A stretch of DNA of 64,000 bases, taken from NCBI GenBank assembly GCA_963995525.1, contig OZ023217.1, positions 19,312,770 through 19,376,769 on the forward strand, read 5' to 3'. The position numbers and the translations under genes were made by a program. Under the pieces are notes generated by a model. That model worked only from the letters and a program-made list of their open reading frames with translations. It searched no databases and was not told the DNA's origin. This DNA is from Escarpia spicata (lineage: Eukaryota > Annelida > Polychaeta > Sabellida > Siboglinidae). Each line of letters begins with the position of its first letter. Within the stretch, counting starts at the first letter, position 1. Below are positions 1 through 12,800 of this stretch, one piece after another.

Positions 1-1170
1 GCAGAGTGAATGAACTTACCCAAGGTTCGACAGGGCAGCACAGGATTCGAACCGGAGAGTTCAATGCTCTACGCACTGCACCACTGCGCTCCACCCCACA
101 GTACATTAGTTGGGGAAACCTCCAAAAATCTCTTAATCCGTGAATGTAATTTATTTTGTCATGATAGTGGGCATTCACTGTTGTTATTGTAAATGTTATT
201 TGTTTACATGTATGTTTGTTATTTATAATGTTGATAAATACACAATTTCACCGCAGAAAACATTTATTTACATTCCATTTGTTTATATTCCATGGACAGT
301 TCTATTGCAACATCCAAATGGGCCAAGTGGCCCTGAAATCCTTTGGACTAATACGTCTATATGTGACCCTGGCTGACCAAATGAGTGATAAGTCGGACAA
401 ATTGTAACATTGTTTTCTTACATCCTTGTAAAGGTTTGGTAGGGTGCTTTACCCGGTTTCCAAAAATATGACTGCTACAAAAATTGGCAAATTTATGGAG
501 CATTGAAAATGGTAGGGATCAAAAAGTGAAAATGAAGAAAACGGCTGTTGAAGTTTTACATTACATATGCAAATGGATTGCATGGAAATATTACATGCAC
601 AACATTCAAATGTGGCACACAGTATGTAATATGTATGTTATGTTGCAATGATACACTGGAAGTACAAATGTGCTGCTACAAAGACTTATCAAGTTATGCC
701 AGATCATGTCTTCATGTGTAAAACTAAAAGAACAGATTATTTGAGAGCAAAATGTAGACTCACTGTTTGACACAATTTAAAACCTACAGGCAACTGTCCA
801 GTTTAACAGGGGTCTAGTGGCTTAATACTGTCTGTTGACACAAGCTACTGCCAGTGACCAATTACACATTAGCCACAGTTTCCATCAAACAATAGTAGGC
901 AGAGAATCTTAGCTCCACAGCTGGGTGTAATACACAACCAGATCCACCACTGATTCATGGTCAAGTAGATTAGCTCAATGCACCAACTAATACACAACAC
1001 TGTGAGTGACAGTGTCCAGAGTGAGGCCTAAGCAGTGTCCTCATTGCTGAATAGGTCAATTAAACCTGCCAAGTGGGTGACATTCTGCACAAGTGTTCAT
1101 TAATCCTTAGTGATTGTTCAGAACACCAGACTGACCACATACCCAAACAAAGCGAATGTAACCGGTGAAG
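1..1170. other. Unassigned AT-rich stretch with decayed repeats
   Basis: No coding signal. The first about 92 bases hold a tRNA-like SINE head, listed separately. Bases about 785-930 are a diverged relative of the 131-bp repeat at 2017-2282: both carry an AACAGGGGTC block followed by a GTGACCAATTA block. The remainder shows no feature I can name. Confidence 0.5.
34..92 (-). repeat. tRNA-derived SINE head
   Basis: Read on the minus strand this stretch looks like the 5' part of a tRNA gene. It has an A-box-like segment (GCAGTGCGTAGAGC) and a clear B box (GGTTCGAATCC) at the right spacing. There is no matching acceptor stem, and a relative with the same layout lies at 36411-36482, so a SINE head is more likely than a functional tRNA. 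The SINE body would run off the left edge. Confidence 0.5.
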
Positions 1171-1195
1171 AACAGGCAGAGTTCAAATAGGGGTA

Positions 1196-1625
1196 TTGGT
1201 TGAATTGTATTTGTCTCAACGGAAAAGGCTTTATTGTGCCTTCATCGATTATAAGAAAGCATTTGATTTAGTAGACCGGTCCTCCCTGTGGTCTAAGATA
1301 ATTTCATGCGGTATTAATGGTATTGTGTTGAAAGTTGTATACAACATATACAAAAATGCTAAATCATGCATAAATCAGGGCAGGCTGTGTCAGCCTTCTT
1401 CTCATGTGATGTATAGGTATGGCAAGGAGAAAACTTGTGTCCTTTGTTATTTGCTATTTACCTGAATCACTTTGAACACTGTTAGTCACAATTATAACGG
1501 ACTTGACATGGCAGCTGGTGAAATTTACACCAACCTTAGGGATGATGATGTAGAAAATTTATGTTCTACTATATGCTGATGACACTAGACTGATTCAATC
1601 AAATACAAATTTCTTGCTTGTGTAT
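1196..1625 (+). mobile_element. Decayed LINE reverse-transcriptase fragment
   Basis: The conceptual translation contains AFIDYKKAFDLVDRSSLW, the palm region of non-LTR reverse transcriptases with the first catalytic Asp (FIDYKKAFD). About 330 bases further, in a shifted frame, is YADDT, the catalytic YADD box. The segment between them, which should carry the conserved SGVRQG block, is frameshifted and partly missing. No endonuclease is visible. This is a dead fragment; the clade is not determined. Confidence 0.75.
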
Positions 1626-4259
1626 AGCGGAACTATTCAACTCTTCTAATGGTTGACATTTGGTTGTTTCATTTCAACTATATTGTGAATCTGTAATTAT
1701 TAGTCTATATTGATACAATTGATTTATACAGTACCATGTCTACACAAGGCATGACAAGCGTAAACAGAACAGTAGAATGCATTTGATATCAATAAAGTGT
1801 AGGATATTTTACTCTATAGTTGTCCAGAATATTAATTTTCTATGTTTGTCACCTACAGGTTTCTACAGACAATACATCTTTAACCAATAGACACGACAGT
1901 CACACCATTTTATAATAATTAAATGAACATCAAAATAAACACAACTTTCAATTATAGAAAATCAATAGTTTTGAAGATAAAAAGTGTTAGGCAACTGTTC
2001 AGTCTAACAGGGGTCAAGTGTGTCTACTCTGCCTGGGAGCTGTGACCAATTAAAGATTAGTCAAGGTCTCAATGGAACAGTAGCACTAGGCTGTAGAGAT
2101 TAGTCTTGGTGTTGACTTTGTGGCACAATAAACAAAATCTACTGTTGGGGGCGTCTACTTAGCCTGGGCGCTGTGACCAATTAAAGATTAGTCAAGGTCT
2201 CAATGGAACAGTAGCACTAGGCTGCAGAAATTAGTCTAGGTGCTCACTTTGTGGCACAATAAACAAAATCTACTGTTGGGGGTGGTCTCAAGGGCCCTTC
2301 TCAAAACCACATCACTAGATAATGTAAAACTTTTGCACTTTGGGGGCCCCTTAGGTGCCCTTAGAATGATTCAATCAAATACAAATTTCTTGTATATAGT
2401 GGCAGCACCCTAAGATACATATATGCAAAATTAGAGAAAAAAAAGTTGCTGAACAGTTTTTAAAAAAATAGGCCAAATGTTAAATTTTTACCAGTTTTGG
2501 GGTCCTTGGAGGCCCTAGGGAGCCCTTAAAATGATTCAATCAAATACAGATGTCTTGTGCATACTGGCAGTGCCCTAAGATATGGCTATGCAAAATTAGA
2601 GAAATAGTTGCTGAACGGTTTCTGAGATACGGCAGCTAACGGCGGACGCAGAGTGATAGCAATAGTCCATTGGACCTCCGGCCAAAGGACTAAAAAGCAA
2701 TGACGTATCGTGTCAAGATTATAAGTGGTTTTACCGTTAATTTTTGATCCTAAAATGTAGTGGCACAACAGGGTATATAGGAAAGCTCTGCAAAAATTAC
2801 AAAATTAATGTATAATTAAGGGGCATGTCCCAATGATCTAGGACACCTAAATGGGTTGTGGCAGGATGCATGAAGGTGGACTCTCAAAAATGGTTGAAGT
2901 TTGGTATTGGTGCAACCATACATGGAACAATGGATGCATTGGAATAGACGATGTGACAACAGTGTACTACAGGTATATAGTAAATATAATAATTTGGATG
3001 ATTACCGTGAATAATAGACTGGACTATCAATAGTAATGACAGTTAGTAAATAGATCACCAGGGCAACTTGTATTGGTCACATAAAAAATTCCTATTCACG
3101 GATTTACCTTTTTGAATCAATTGCATATAAGACCATGTTATGGGTATCCACAATTCCATGATAATACCGGTAGTGCAATACTGTCACAAGTCATGACACT
3201 ATCGCAATAGTATTTCAATAGTAATTACAGCTATCGCAATAGTATTTCAATAGTAATTACAGCTATCACAATAATATCACAAAGTAAAGCTATCCCCAAT
3301 AGTCACCCTAGAATGTGGTCCCCAAAGCAGCTGTGAGATGGGCGGTTCTGACCCGTGCCACGTCCCTCCTAAATACGCGACGGGCGTATAGTGGGCAGTG
3401 TACGGTATCACAACACCTTAGACCTTCGCTATATATTTTACGTAACACTTATCTCAAAGCTGAGCATCAGTAAAACCTACGTAAGCCAGTCGGCAAAGCA
3501 ACTAGTATAAGTAACTGTCAAGGAGGAATGCAGTAATCTCGACGATTGGGTAATTACCCCTTTTAAATTAAATGAGCTCAAACTTGTTAAAAAAAAAGCG
3601 TTCTTTTGTGTTCGTTTCAGTCCAGAGGACTGTACGTGCTAGTCCACCGGATTCCCGACCATGTTTTTGCAGGAAATCTTTCCATGGATGTCGCCGAACA
3701 GCTGAAGAATTATCGCGACACCGAATAAGATAGTTGGAGTCATTTTCAACGATGCACACACTGATTGCATGAGCGTTGACGAGTCTTCGTGCATGTAGTA
3801 TGAACGCCCACTAATTGATGATTACAGAACTCCCGGGTAAGACTAGGCCTAGACCTCTTGGCCTATCGCGGGCCGGGGAGTAGGGCTGCATCCCGGATGG
3901 TTTTTCGGTGAGCCTGCGTTAGTTCCATTATTCAACATTATCCCAGACATATTTACGTTTAAGAATATTGCGTGTTAGCGCACGTTTGAGGCATAAATAA
4001 TGTCCCAGTTTGCATCAACGTACGCCGATATATCGCTCATTTTACGAGCGCGATGCGGTAACGCACGACCGCAGCGGTGCAGACTAGCGCAAACCGGGTC
4101 ACTATTGGGGCTTAAAAAGTGCGCTAAAACACAATATTTCCGTAATATAAATATGCCTGGGATGATGTTGAATGATGGAACTAATGCTCTGATGTATCAA
4201 AGTTAGGCAAAACTGAAGTTATAACAGCGAAACCGAGGTGGGTCCGGATTTTACACACG
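1626..4259. other. Non-coding stretch with local duplications
   Basis: No gene is recognised. It contains the 131-bp tandem duplication (2017-2282), a diverged duplication of about 165 bp (2340-2670) built round ATGATTCAATCAAATAC, and a short 36-bp duplication near 3218-3290. The ATGATTCAATCAAATAC block also occurs at 1591-1610 inside the LINE fragment, so these repeats probably derive from LINE flanks. Short ORFs at 2586-2768 and 3568-3759 have no recognisable features. Confidence 0.5.
2017..2282. repeat. Two-copy tandem duplication, 131-bp period
   Basis: Two nearly identical units each run from a GCCTGGGnGCTGTGACC start to a CAATAAACAAAATCTACTG end. The block CTGTGACCAATTAAAG recurs with an offset of 131 bases. 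A more diverged relative lies at about 785-930. No coding potential. Confidence 0.8.
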
Positions 4260-4815
4260 TGCCTGCTAGTACATTATATATTCAGTGTCGCCAGTTGAGT
4301 TAATTGTATGCACAAGTAATGTGTTACTCAGGAAATGTTATATGTGCACTGATGATGTAAAAATTAAGCTGTTCAATACCTTTTGCTCATCAGTGTACAC
4401 ATCCCAACTATGGTGGAATCATAATGCTTACAGTATCCACAAATTACATGTTTGTTATAACAATGTGTTCAGAAGACTACTTCGATTACCGAGATATTGC
4501 ACCGCTTGAGGCATGTTTGCAGAAAGACTTGTTCCGGACTGCAAAGAACTCATTCGAAATCTTGTTTACAAATTTATGAAACGTTTAGATAAATCATAAA
4601 ACTCTCTGGTAGTAGCTGTACTAGGTACAGACATCAAGTGGATCTGTGTGGCTATGTGTTTTCTTATTTTTGTTTAGTTTTCTTATATATGTGTACTTTT
4701 TATTATATAATATGCTTCTATACTGTTAATATACCTGTCAAGTGTTGTATGGACATATGGGCCGATCTATGTATCACTATATGTTTTTCTGTCATAAATA
4801 AAGCATTGAATTGAT
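4260..4815 (+). mobile_element. LINE 3' end (RT C-terminus and 3' UTR)
   Basis: The ORF at 4285-4509 has a C-terminal LINE polyprotein layout: LLRKCYMCTDDVKIKLF, then a Y-T-S-Q-L-W-W block and NNVFRRLLRLPRYC. This is the region after the thumb in CR1/Jockey-like elements. It is followed by an AT-rich 3' UTR that ends AATAAAGCATTGAATTGA, a typical LINE tail with a terminal short repeat. The catalytic RT domain is absent, as expected for 5' truncation on insertion. Confidence 0.75.
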
Positions 4816-5238
4816 TTTAATTATATCAAATTTCTCATGCACAGACTGTTCATACAGCTACTTTAAATAATAATACTATATTTTATAAAGTGCCACAACC
4901 ATTAGTGTTCGCAGTGCTGTAGATATAAAACTAGCAGATAAAAAATAAACATATTTAACATACAAGAATACATATAACTTAAGATAATAATATATACTAG
5001 AGCTGTTTAGACAGTAATGAATTATATTAGAACAAAGTAGTTTTTATGTTAAAATAAATAAATACGTTGTTTACTTATGATAAATATCAACATCAATCAG
5101 CTATGACAAGTTAAATAATTAATCTATAAAAAGGAATACATTGATCTGATGTTTTATATATATATATATTGGCTTTCAGTCGTGCATTTACACATGTCCA
5201 GTCTTCGATTAATTGGTCATGCCTAGTCATTACCTACA

Positions 5239-5797
5239 GCTGTTACTTTCAGTTTCATATAATTGGATTAACAATAGTGAATGAAACGAGTGTTCCTAAC
5301 CATTACATATTACTTTCAGTTTCATATAATTGGATCAACACCAGTGAATGAAATGAGTGTTCCTATCAATTACCTATTAATTTCAGTTTCAGATAATTGG
5401 ATCAACAATGGTGCGGGATGAAATTAGTGTTGCTGTCTATTAACATCTTACTTTCAGTTTCATGTCATTAGATTAACAATGATGAATGAAATGAGTGTTG
5501 CTGCCTATTACCTCTTTCAGTTTCAGATCATTGGACCAACAATGATGAATGAAATGAGTGTTGCTGCCTATTAGCATCTTACTTTCAGTTTTGTATCATT
5601 GGATCAGCAGTGGTGAATGAAATGAGTGTCGCTGCTTACTGACTTCTTACTTTCAGTTTGATAGCATTCGATCATCTATGATGAATGAACTAAATGTTGC
5701 TATCTACTGACTTCTTCTTTCAGTTTCAAATCACTGGATCAACAATGGTGTTCACATGCATTTAATATTGCAGCCTATTAACCTCTTACTTCTTTTT
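5239..5797 (+). repeat. Tandem array of 61-72-bp units resembling the esterase start exon, part 1
   Basis: About eight to nine degenerate units each read TTACTTTCAGTTTCA, then AT(A/C)ATTGGATCAACAATGG, then GAATGAAATGAGTGTTGC. Each unit looks like a pyrimidine tract plus AG, followed by an ATG in the context CAACAATGGTG. The unit is the same sequence that forms the acceptor-like region and start codon of esterase exon 1 at 6781-6830. The array is interrupted by a minus-strand LINE fragment and resumes at 6560. Confidence 0.85.
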
Positions 5798-6559
5798 CTT
5801 CCGATTAACCAACCAACTTAAACATTTTGAAGATCATTGTTGGTATATTTGCAGGGGATGCGCATCAGAATAGGTAGACAAGAGATAGATAGGAGAAGAT
5901 AGTTTGCAGTTGAAGAAACGGATTTATGGGGGGTTGGACAGATTAAAGGAAATAATGAAATAGGGGGAGTGGGGCAGGGGGGAGTGCTGGTTTTGCAGCA
6001 ACCCTAACCTTGAAGCAGCCAAGCCTGGGAGCTGACACTACTGCCTCTGGAAGTCCATTCTAATTTGGAATGGTCCTGGGAAAGAATGAAAATTTCCTGT
6101 AGTCTTCTGGAAGATGGTACCTGGAATGTCTTGCTGTGGTGATGTCAAGATCTTCTGGTTGGTGTTGCGGGGTTTAGGCTGGAGATGTTTACGAGGCCAT
6201 TTGAGATCTTGAAAAACATTGTGAGGCGGGCAATCTTTCTCCTTGTTTCTAACATTTGCCATTTCAGTTTCGTCAGCATGGTGTTGACACTGGATGTGTT
6301 GTGAACTTTCCTAAGGCAGAACTAGGCTGCACGTCTCTGCACTGGTTCAATCTTGCTGATGTTCTTTTTGGTGTAGGGATCCCAGACTGTGCTTGCAAAT
6401 TCAACTGATGGTCTGATGAGTGCCTTTTTAAGCCCGCTCTTTGATGGATAAAGATCCAATCTTCAAGTTTCGCTTGAGAAAGCCAAACGTTCTGTTTGCT
6501 TTTGAGCATATATTGTTTATATGCTGTTCCCACCTAAGATCAGAGCTGATGGTGACACC
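5798..6559 (-). mobile_element. LINE RT C-terminal fragment inserted in the tandem array
   Basis: On the minus strand, bases about 6545-6440 translate to WEQHINNICSKANRTFGFLK followed by R-N-L-K-I-G-S-L-S-I-K-E-R-A. This is the conserved post-thumb region of CR1/Jockey-type LINE polyproteins. The minus ORFs 6273-6533 and 6038-6262 continue in shifted frames with further C-terminal blocks. The fragment splits the 66-bp array cleanly, so it arrived after the array formed. No RT catalytic domain remains. Confidence 0.75.
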
Positions 6560-6830
6560 TTACTTTCATTTTCACATCATTGGATCAGCAATGGTAGTTT
6601 AAAGAGTATCCCAGTCCATTGCCATTACTTCCTATCCATTACATGTTACTTTCAGATCATTGGATCAACAGTGATTAATGAAAAAAAATTTGCTGCCAGT
6701 TACCTCTTACTTTCATATAATTTAATCAACAATTGTGACTGAATTATTAAATAAGTATTGCTGCCTATTAGGTCTTACTTTCAGTTTCAGATCATTGCAT
6801 CAGCCATGGTGACTGGTTGTAGAGTGTTGG
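6560..6830 (+). repeat. Start-exon tandem array, part 2, running into esterase exon 1
   Basis: Three more units of the repeat follow the LINE insertion, starting near 6560, 6647 and 6705. A last unit at about 6776 runs directly into the coding start: TTACTTTCAGTTTCAG, ATCATTGCATCAGCC, then ATGGTG at 6806. The ATGs of the upstream units align with this real start codon, so the functional exon is the most 3' copy of the array. Confidence 0.85.
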
Positions 6831-9800
6831 TAGTTGTGTCTGGTGTCGTGGTTGTTGCGATGGCGTATGCTCTCTACATACCAGTGCCTGAAGGATTTGC
6901 AAAGCCGTTGAACACTCGTGTCATACTTGCAGTATCAGAAGTTGCACTGAGTGTGGTATGTAGACCAATTAGATAACATAACAAATTAATTAGCGTAAAT
7001 GCTCTGGATGGCGCTGCATACACACAGCATAGGCGGATCCAGGGGGCCAGGGGGCATGTGCCCCCGAGACCATTGGAATTTGGTGTGTCCGTAGACCTTT
7101 TTGAATGAGTCCATGTGACCATGCCCCCTAAACCCTTGGAAATGTGCCCCCGTTCAGGTTACAATAAGGAAGGTGAAGTTACACTGACGCTGCAAAATAT
7201 CATGCCATGCAGCAACGAAAAATGTTCAACAGTACCCCGTCTTCTGATGTTACCAGTCGATCCGAGACAGCGGAGAAGCTGAAGTTAAGATGGCGCGGCT
7301 GCGAACAATTTTCTACATCATTTGGTTTGGCCGCCAGTGGAGGTTTTTGTGCCCCCCCCTAGACAACCCTCTCTTGATCCATCCCTGCACATATGTAGAA
7401 GGTTTCCTGGAGTATTTGTAAATGACGTTTATCTTGAACAAATTTGAAAAGTTTTTCTAACGTAGCGTAAATGTTTCCCACTAATCTGTGGTCCTCATGA
7501 CCTCAAAACAAGTGCAGAATATATGCGTAATGTGAAGAATCAATTTAACTCCGTCTAACATACGGTACAAACCCTAAAACTGGTTAGAATCCTTGACCGA
7601 CAGGTAATTTAGAAAAAATACAGGTGTTACTTTTCTTCGGAAGGGTCATAGATAATTAATCCATGAAAGTTTGGCACCCGAGTAGGAAACCATCAAGGAG
7701 GAAACATTAACATACCCTCCCTCAACCACAAACACTAACATACCCTCCCTCAACCACAAACATTAACATACCCTCCCTCAAACACTAACATACCCTCCCT
7801 CAACCACAAACACTAACATACACTCCCTCAACCACAAACATTAACATACCCTCCCCCAACCACAAATATTAACATACACTCCCTCAACAACAAACATTAA
7901 CATACACTCCATCAACCACAAACATTAACATACACCCCTCAAACAAACATTAACATACACCCCCACAAACATTAACATACACTCCCTCAACCACAAACAT
8001 TAACATACACTCCCTCAACCACAAACATTAACATACACTCCCTCAACCACAAACATTAACATACACTCCCTCAACCACAAACATTAACATACACTCCCTC
8101 AACCACAAACATTAACATGCCCTCCCCCAACCACAAACATTAACATACCCTCCCCCAACCACAAACATTAACATACACTCCCCCAACCACAAACATTAAC
8201 ATACCCTCCCTCAACCACAAACATTAACATACCCTCCCTCAAACACTGACATACCCTCCCTCAACCACAAACACTAACATACACTCCCTCAACCACAAAC
8301 ATTAACATACCCTCCCCCAACCACAAATATTAACATACACTCCCTCAACAACAAACATTAACATACACTCCATCAACCACAAACATTAACATACACCCCT
8401 CAAACAAACATTAACATACACCCCCTCAACCACAAACATTAACATACACTCCCTCAACCACAAACATTAACATACACTCCCTCAACCACAAACATTAACA
8501 TACACTCCCTCAACCACAAACATTAACATACACTCCCTCAACCACAAACATTAACATACACTCCCTCAACCACAAACATTAACATACACTCCCTCAACCA
8601 CAAACATTAACATGCCCTCCCCCAACCACAAACATTAACATACCCTCCCCCAACCACAAACATTAACATACACTCCCCCAACCACAAACATTAACATACC
8701 CTCCCTCAACCACAAACATTAACATACCCTCCCTCAACCACAAACATTAACATACCCTCCCCCAACCACAAACATTAACATACCCTCCCTCAACCACAAA
8801 CATTAACATACCCTCCCTCAACCACAAACATTAACATACCCTCCCTCAACCACAAACATTAAAATACACTCCCTCAACCACAAACATTAACATACCCACG
8901 AGTTCAGTTATCGTCAGATAATTTATAAATAATGATGGTCCAATATTGCATCTGTTTTTATGTGATCTGGCACAAAGCAAGTATGAAAATAACATGTTAG
9001 TGAAATGTTATTACTCTTCTGTTAGATATTTTTCCTGTACATTTAAAGTTATTCTAGGAAGGATATGGAGTAAACATATCACAAGTGGAGTAGGGTTACG
9101 GAAACTGGAGCAGAAACACCAAATGTAGCGTAGACATTCCTTCCATAAATATTATTAAAAACTTTTTATTGTCTTGTAATATTTACTTAATCATAATTGT
9201 GTGTCGTGGTTCAGTAGCTATGCAGGAAAACTGGCAAAATCAAACTGTCAGTAGACAACTGGCCAGTATTATGATCCTTAATCAATTATCATCTTCAACC
9301 AAGACCATTATAGCAAAACATATTTTTTTAATTCCCATCGTTGCAGTTTTAAATCCAACTATAATTATTATAGTTGTTTAGAATCGTTCATATCTTTGAT
9401 CTACTGATATTACGCTAGCTTTTGTCACACAACTACCTGATAATACAATTTATTTAACACATCACTAACATTTAATTGTTTTTTCTGGTTCAGTTTCAGT
9501 TGTTGGAAAATGTTGGCATTACAAATTCACCTTACTTCATGAGACTGATGGAACACTTCATGAGGAAGCCTCATCCTGCACTAAAGGTGAATGAAGTTAA
9601 GTCATGTTGGATATTAACAAAAGTCAGTGTCTAATCAATCATGATTAGTAATTGTGGTATTCAGTCAACTGTGGCTAATATCCAGTCAACTATGATTGAT
9701 AGTCAATCAACCATCCGTGACCAATTAACCATGGCTTATATCAAATCAACAGTGGCTGAATTGATCTATAATAGCTGATATACAATCAGCTGTAGCATAT

Positions 9801-12800
9801 ATGCTATCAACCATTGTTACATATAATTGTTTGCAATGTTCTACATATCTTGTATGATTGTACTGTTACGTAAATCTATATCAAATACCGTGGAATGAGC
9901 ACATGGACCACAGCATTGTTTTTCATGCGCACCTAACAGTAAACATTGTTACATCAATCTTGTCATGCTTAATGGTGCATGTTTTCAAACATTATCACAA
10001 TTACTTTCAAAATTCTTAATCAGTGATCTGTTAACCTTTAATTAATTACGCCTCACTACTGACCTCAGATATGGAATGCCTGTATCTGTGTGAATGCTCT
10101 TATGTGGCCATCACATATGTTCTAGATAGAAGAAACCCAGTTTAATGGAGTGAAGGTTCGCATCTACCAGCCTAGGACCGAGGGTGCGACTGACCGGCCG
10201 GCAGTCGTCTACTTCCATGGCGGAGGATGGACACTGGGCAATGCTGGTTAGTCCATGTTTACATCTTAAACCAAGGTTGTCTGTTTTGTTAATTAGTTTA
10301 GGGTGGTAATTATTAGCAGGAAATTAACTGAATTTTTTGTTTTTGAAACGTGCACCGGACATCAAAGGACCTTGCAATTAACCAAGTTGATGACCACAAT
10401 ATTGCCAGTAAACTATGTTTATTTGTTTTGTTTATAATTTGAATGTTTCAACTCCTAAAGTTAAAATTGTCTGTTGAAAATTTCAAATGTTTCAGACTTA
10501 ATGGGCATCAGCTAGTTAGGAGGAATACAGAATAAAGATTTTGAAAACGTTCTAACGTTCTAAAAGGACGACTGGTCAGAGAGGTAACGCTAAAATAAAC
10601 ATAACCTTTTTCTTCCTTGTTTAAGATCTTGCTGATGTAATCACTGCCAGACTTGCTGAAGAAGTCAAAGCCACTGTCGTGTCTGTCGAGTAAGTCTAGA
10701 AATGTTCACCTTCAACACGTATCCTTACAATGTATGTACACTAAGTGTAAAATGAAGCTATGCAACGTCCAAGCAATATTTGTCTAGATACAGCCAACTT
10801 AATTATGTTTGATGACAAGGTATATATTTTGATGTGAATAATAATTTCAGTTGGTATTCCCAAGCTGGTGAAAAATTTGCTTTTAAAATGTCATGTTTAC
10901 TTGCTCTCCCTGCAGATATCATTTTGTGTCAGAGACCATGTTTACTTGCTCTCCCTGCAGATATCATTTTGTGTCAGAGACCATTTTTACTTGCTCTCCC
11001 TGCAGATATCATTTTGTGTCAGAGACCATGTTTGCTTGCTCTCCCTGCAGATATCATTTTGTGTCAGAGACCATGTTTGCTTGCTCTCCCTGCAGACATC
11101 ATTTTGTGTCAGAGACCATGTTTGCTTGCTCTCCCTGCAGATATCATTTTGTGTCAGAGACCATGTTTGCTTGCTCTCCCTGCAGATATCATTTTGTGTC
11201 AGAGACCATGTTTGCTTGCTCTCCCTGCAGATATCATTTTGTGTCAGAGACCATGTTTGCTTGCTCTGTCTGCAGATATAATTCTTGTGCAAATACAACC
11301 GGCAGGGTTACTGAGCAATAACAAAATTATTATTATCATTAATTTTAATCTATATTATTATACCAAAATGGTATGTACTTTTTTCTAGTGGTTTTATTTC
11401 TGAGCTATTAAGCAGTTAGACCCCATATCGCCAGTGTAGCATATGCTGCCTGGGAAAGTCATTAGGTTCTCTTCCCCTGCGGTGTCAGTGTCCCTGAGCA
11501 GTCACCAAGTGAGGGTCATACCCTGGTCACTAAGCCAGGGTTATGTAAGAGACGCCATCACAGAGTCTCTGACAGAAGCTGGACAGACATAGCTCTCCAA
11601 TGTTTTCCCACGAGGTTTTGTGTTTTAACAGAAAGAAAAACACAAATGAAGATGTAAGACAGTGCATGGTGTGATTGCACTGAGCAGTGCTCAGCTAGGC
11701 GCTGTGTTAGACTGCAGTTCCCAGTTGGGGTTTTATTTGGTATTTTAGATTATTAACACAATAAATGATAGTCATCATTTAATCGTGGTGCCTGTCTTCA
11801 TGGTAAATCCCCCGCTACACAAAGAACACATTTCATGTTTCCTTGCTCTGCCTACAGATATCGCCTCGCGCCAGAGAACAAGTTTCCGGCAGCCTTTGAC
11901 GACTGCGTAACAGCAACTAGATACTTGCTGAGAAATGCTGAGGACCTTGGAGTGGACCCCAGTCGGGTTGCAGTGGCAGGTAAGATGACAGGACAGTGGT
12001 CAGTTATAGTGAACCCAAGTAGCCAGATCCATCCTCGCAAGCTAGGGGGCACTGCTGACTACACATATTGACTTGTCAAAATGTGGATTTATCGTTGGGT
12101 GCATTAATAAGTCATGTTACAACTTTTTTAATTTTTTTATTTTGGGACCTACAAATGGGCATTTTGCTTTAATTGCATGTCATTATCTGTTGTTATTGGG
12201 TGGGTATATAATATCAGGCATTTCCTTGATTTGCTCTTTCATGTTGCGGTGGTTATTTGAATCATGGAACAAAAACAATTTGGATGAAGCACAAATGATT
12301 CAATATATGTCCATATATCACGTGGGGTAAATACCAGGATAGGATATTCAACTATCACCCCTAACTTGCGAGGATGGCTAGGTATGGGGAAAGACCTGGC
12401 TACGAGCCCATCTACACATCTTGTACACTTGCAGACCATGATTGTATTTGCTGTGCATATGGGGGACTATGATGCTATTGTGTACCATATGCAAGGTAGG
12501 GGTACAGTTACCTGATGTTGCTCTCATCCTTGTTCCCTGTTGTTCAGGGATGAGGGTCAGATACATTATTTCCGGACCATCACTGGGTTTTTTCTTTCCA
12601 AAGTGTTTTCTATCCATCATTCCGTCTCTCCATCTTTCATCCTCTCCGGATCTTCTCATGTCCACCTTCGATCAGTCCTCCCATCTCAGCTGTGGCCTTC
12701 CCCTTTTCCTGTGTCCTTTGTGTTGTTCCGCCTCTGCTCTCTTTGCTATTTTTCCTGCATCCACCCTTGCCAAGTGGCCTGCCCATCTCATCTGGCTTCT

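Larger units (their letters stand above)
6956..9499 (+). other. Esterase intron 1
   Basis: The donor GTATGT follows codon 50 and the acceptor is TTTCAG at 9494-9499; TGGTTCAG six bases earlier is an alternative. The intron holds a possible MITE (7030-7388), a large 28-bp minisatellite (7709-8896) and otherwise AT-rich sequence. The small ORFs at 8946-9128 and 9169-9381 have no recognisable features. Confidence 0.7.

Noticed and set aside
34..92. tRNA gene on the minus strand
   Set aside because: A and B boxes are present but acceptor-stem pairing is not, and a similar unit at 36411 indicates a SINE.
7709..8896. 28-bp repeats with regular spacing, superficially CRISPR-like
   Set aside because: There are no unique spacers; the whole unit is repeated, in an intron of an animal gene.
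10834..11388. Open frames of 100-180 codons in several frames on both strands
   Set aside because: They arise because the 45-bp repeat is divisible by 3 and has no stop; not independent genes.
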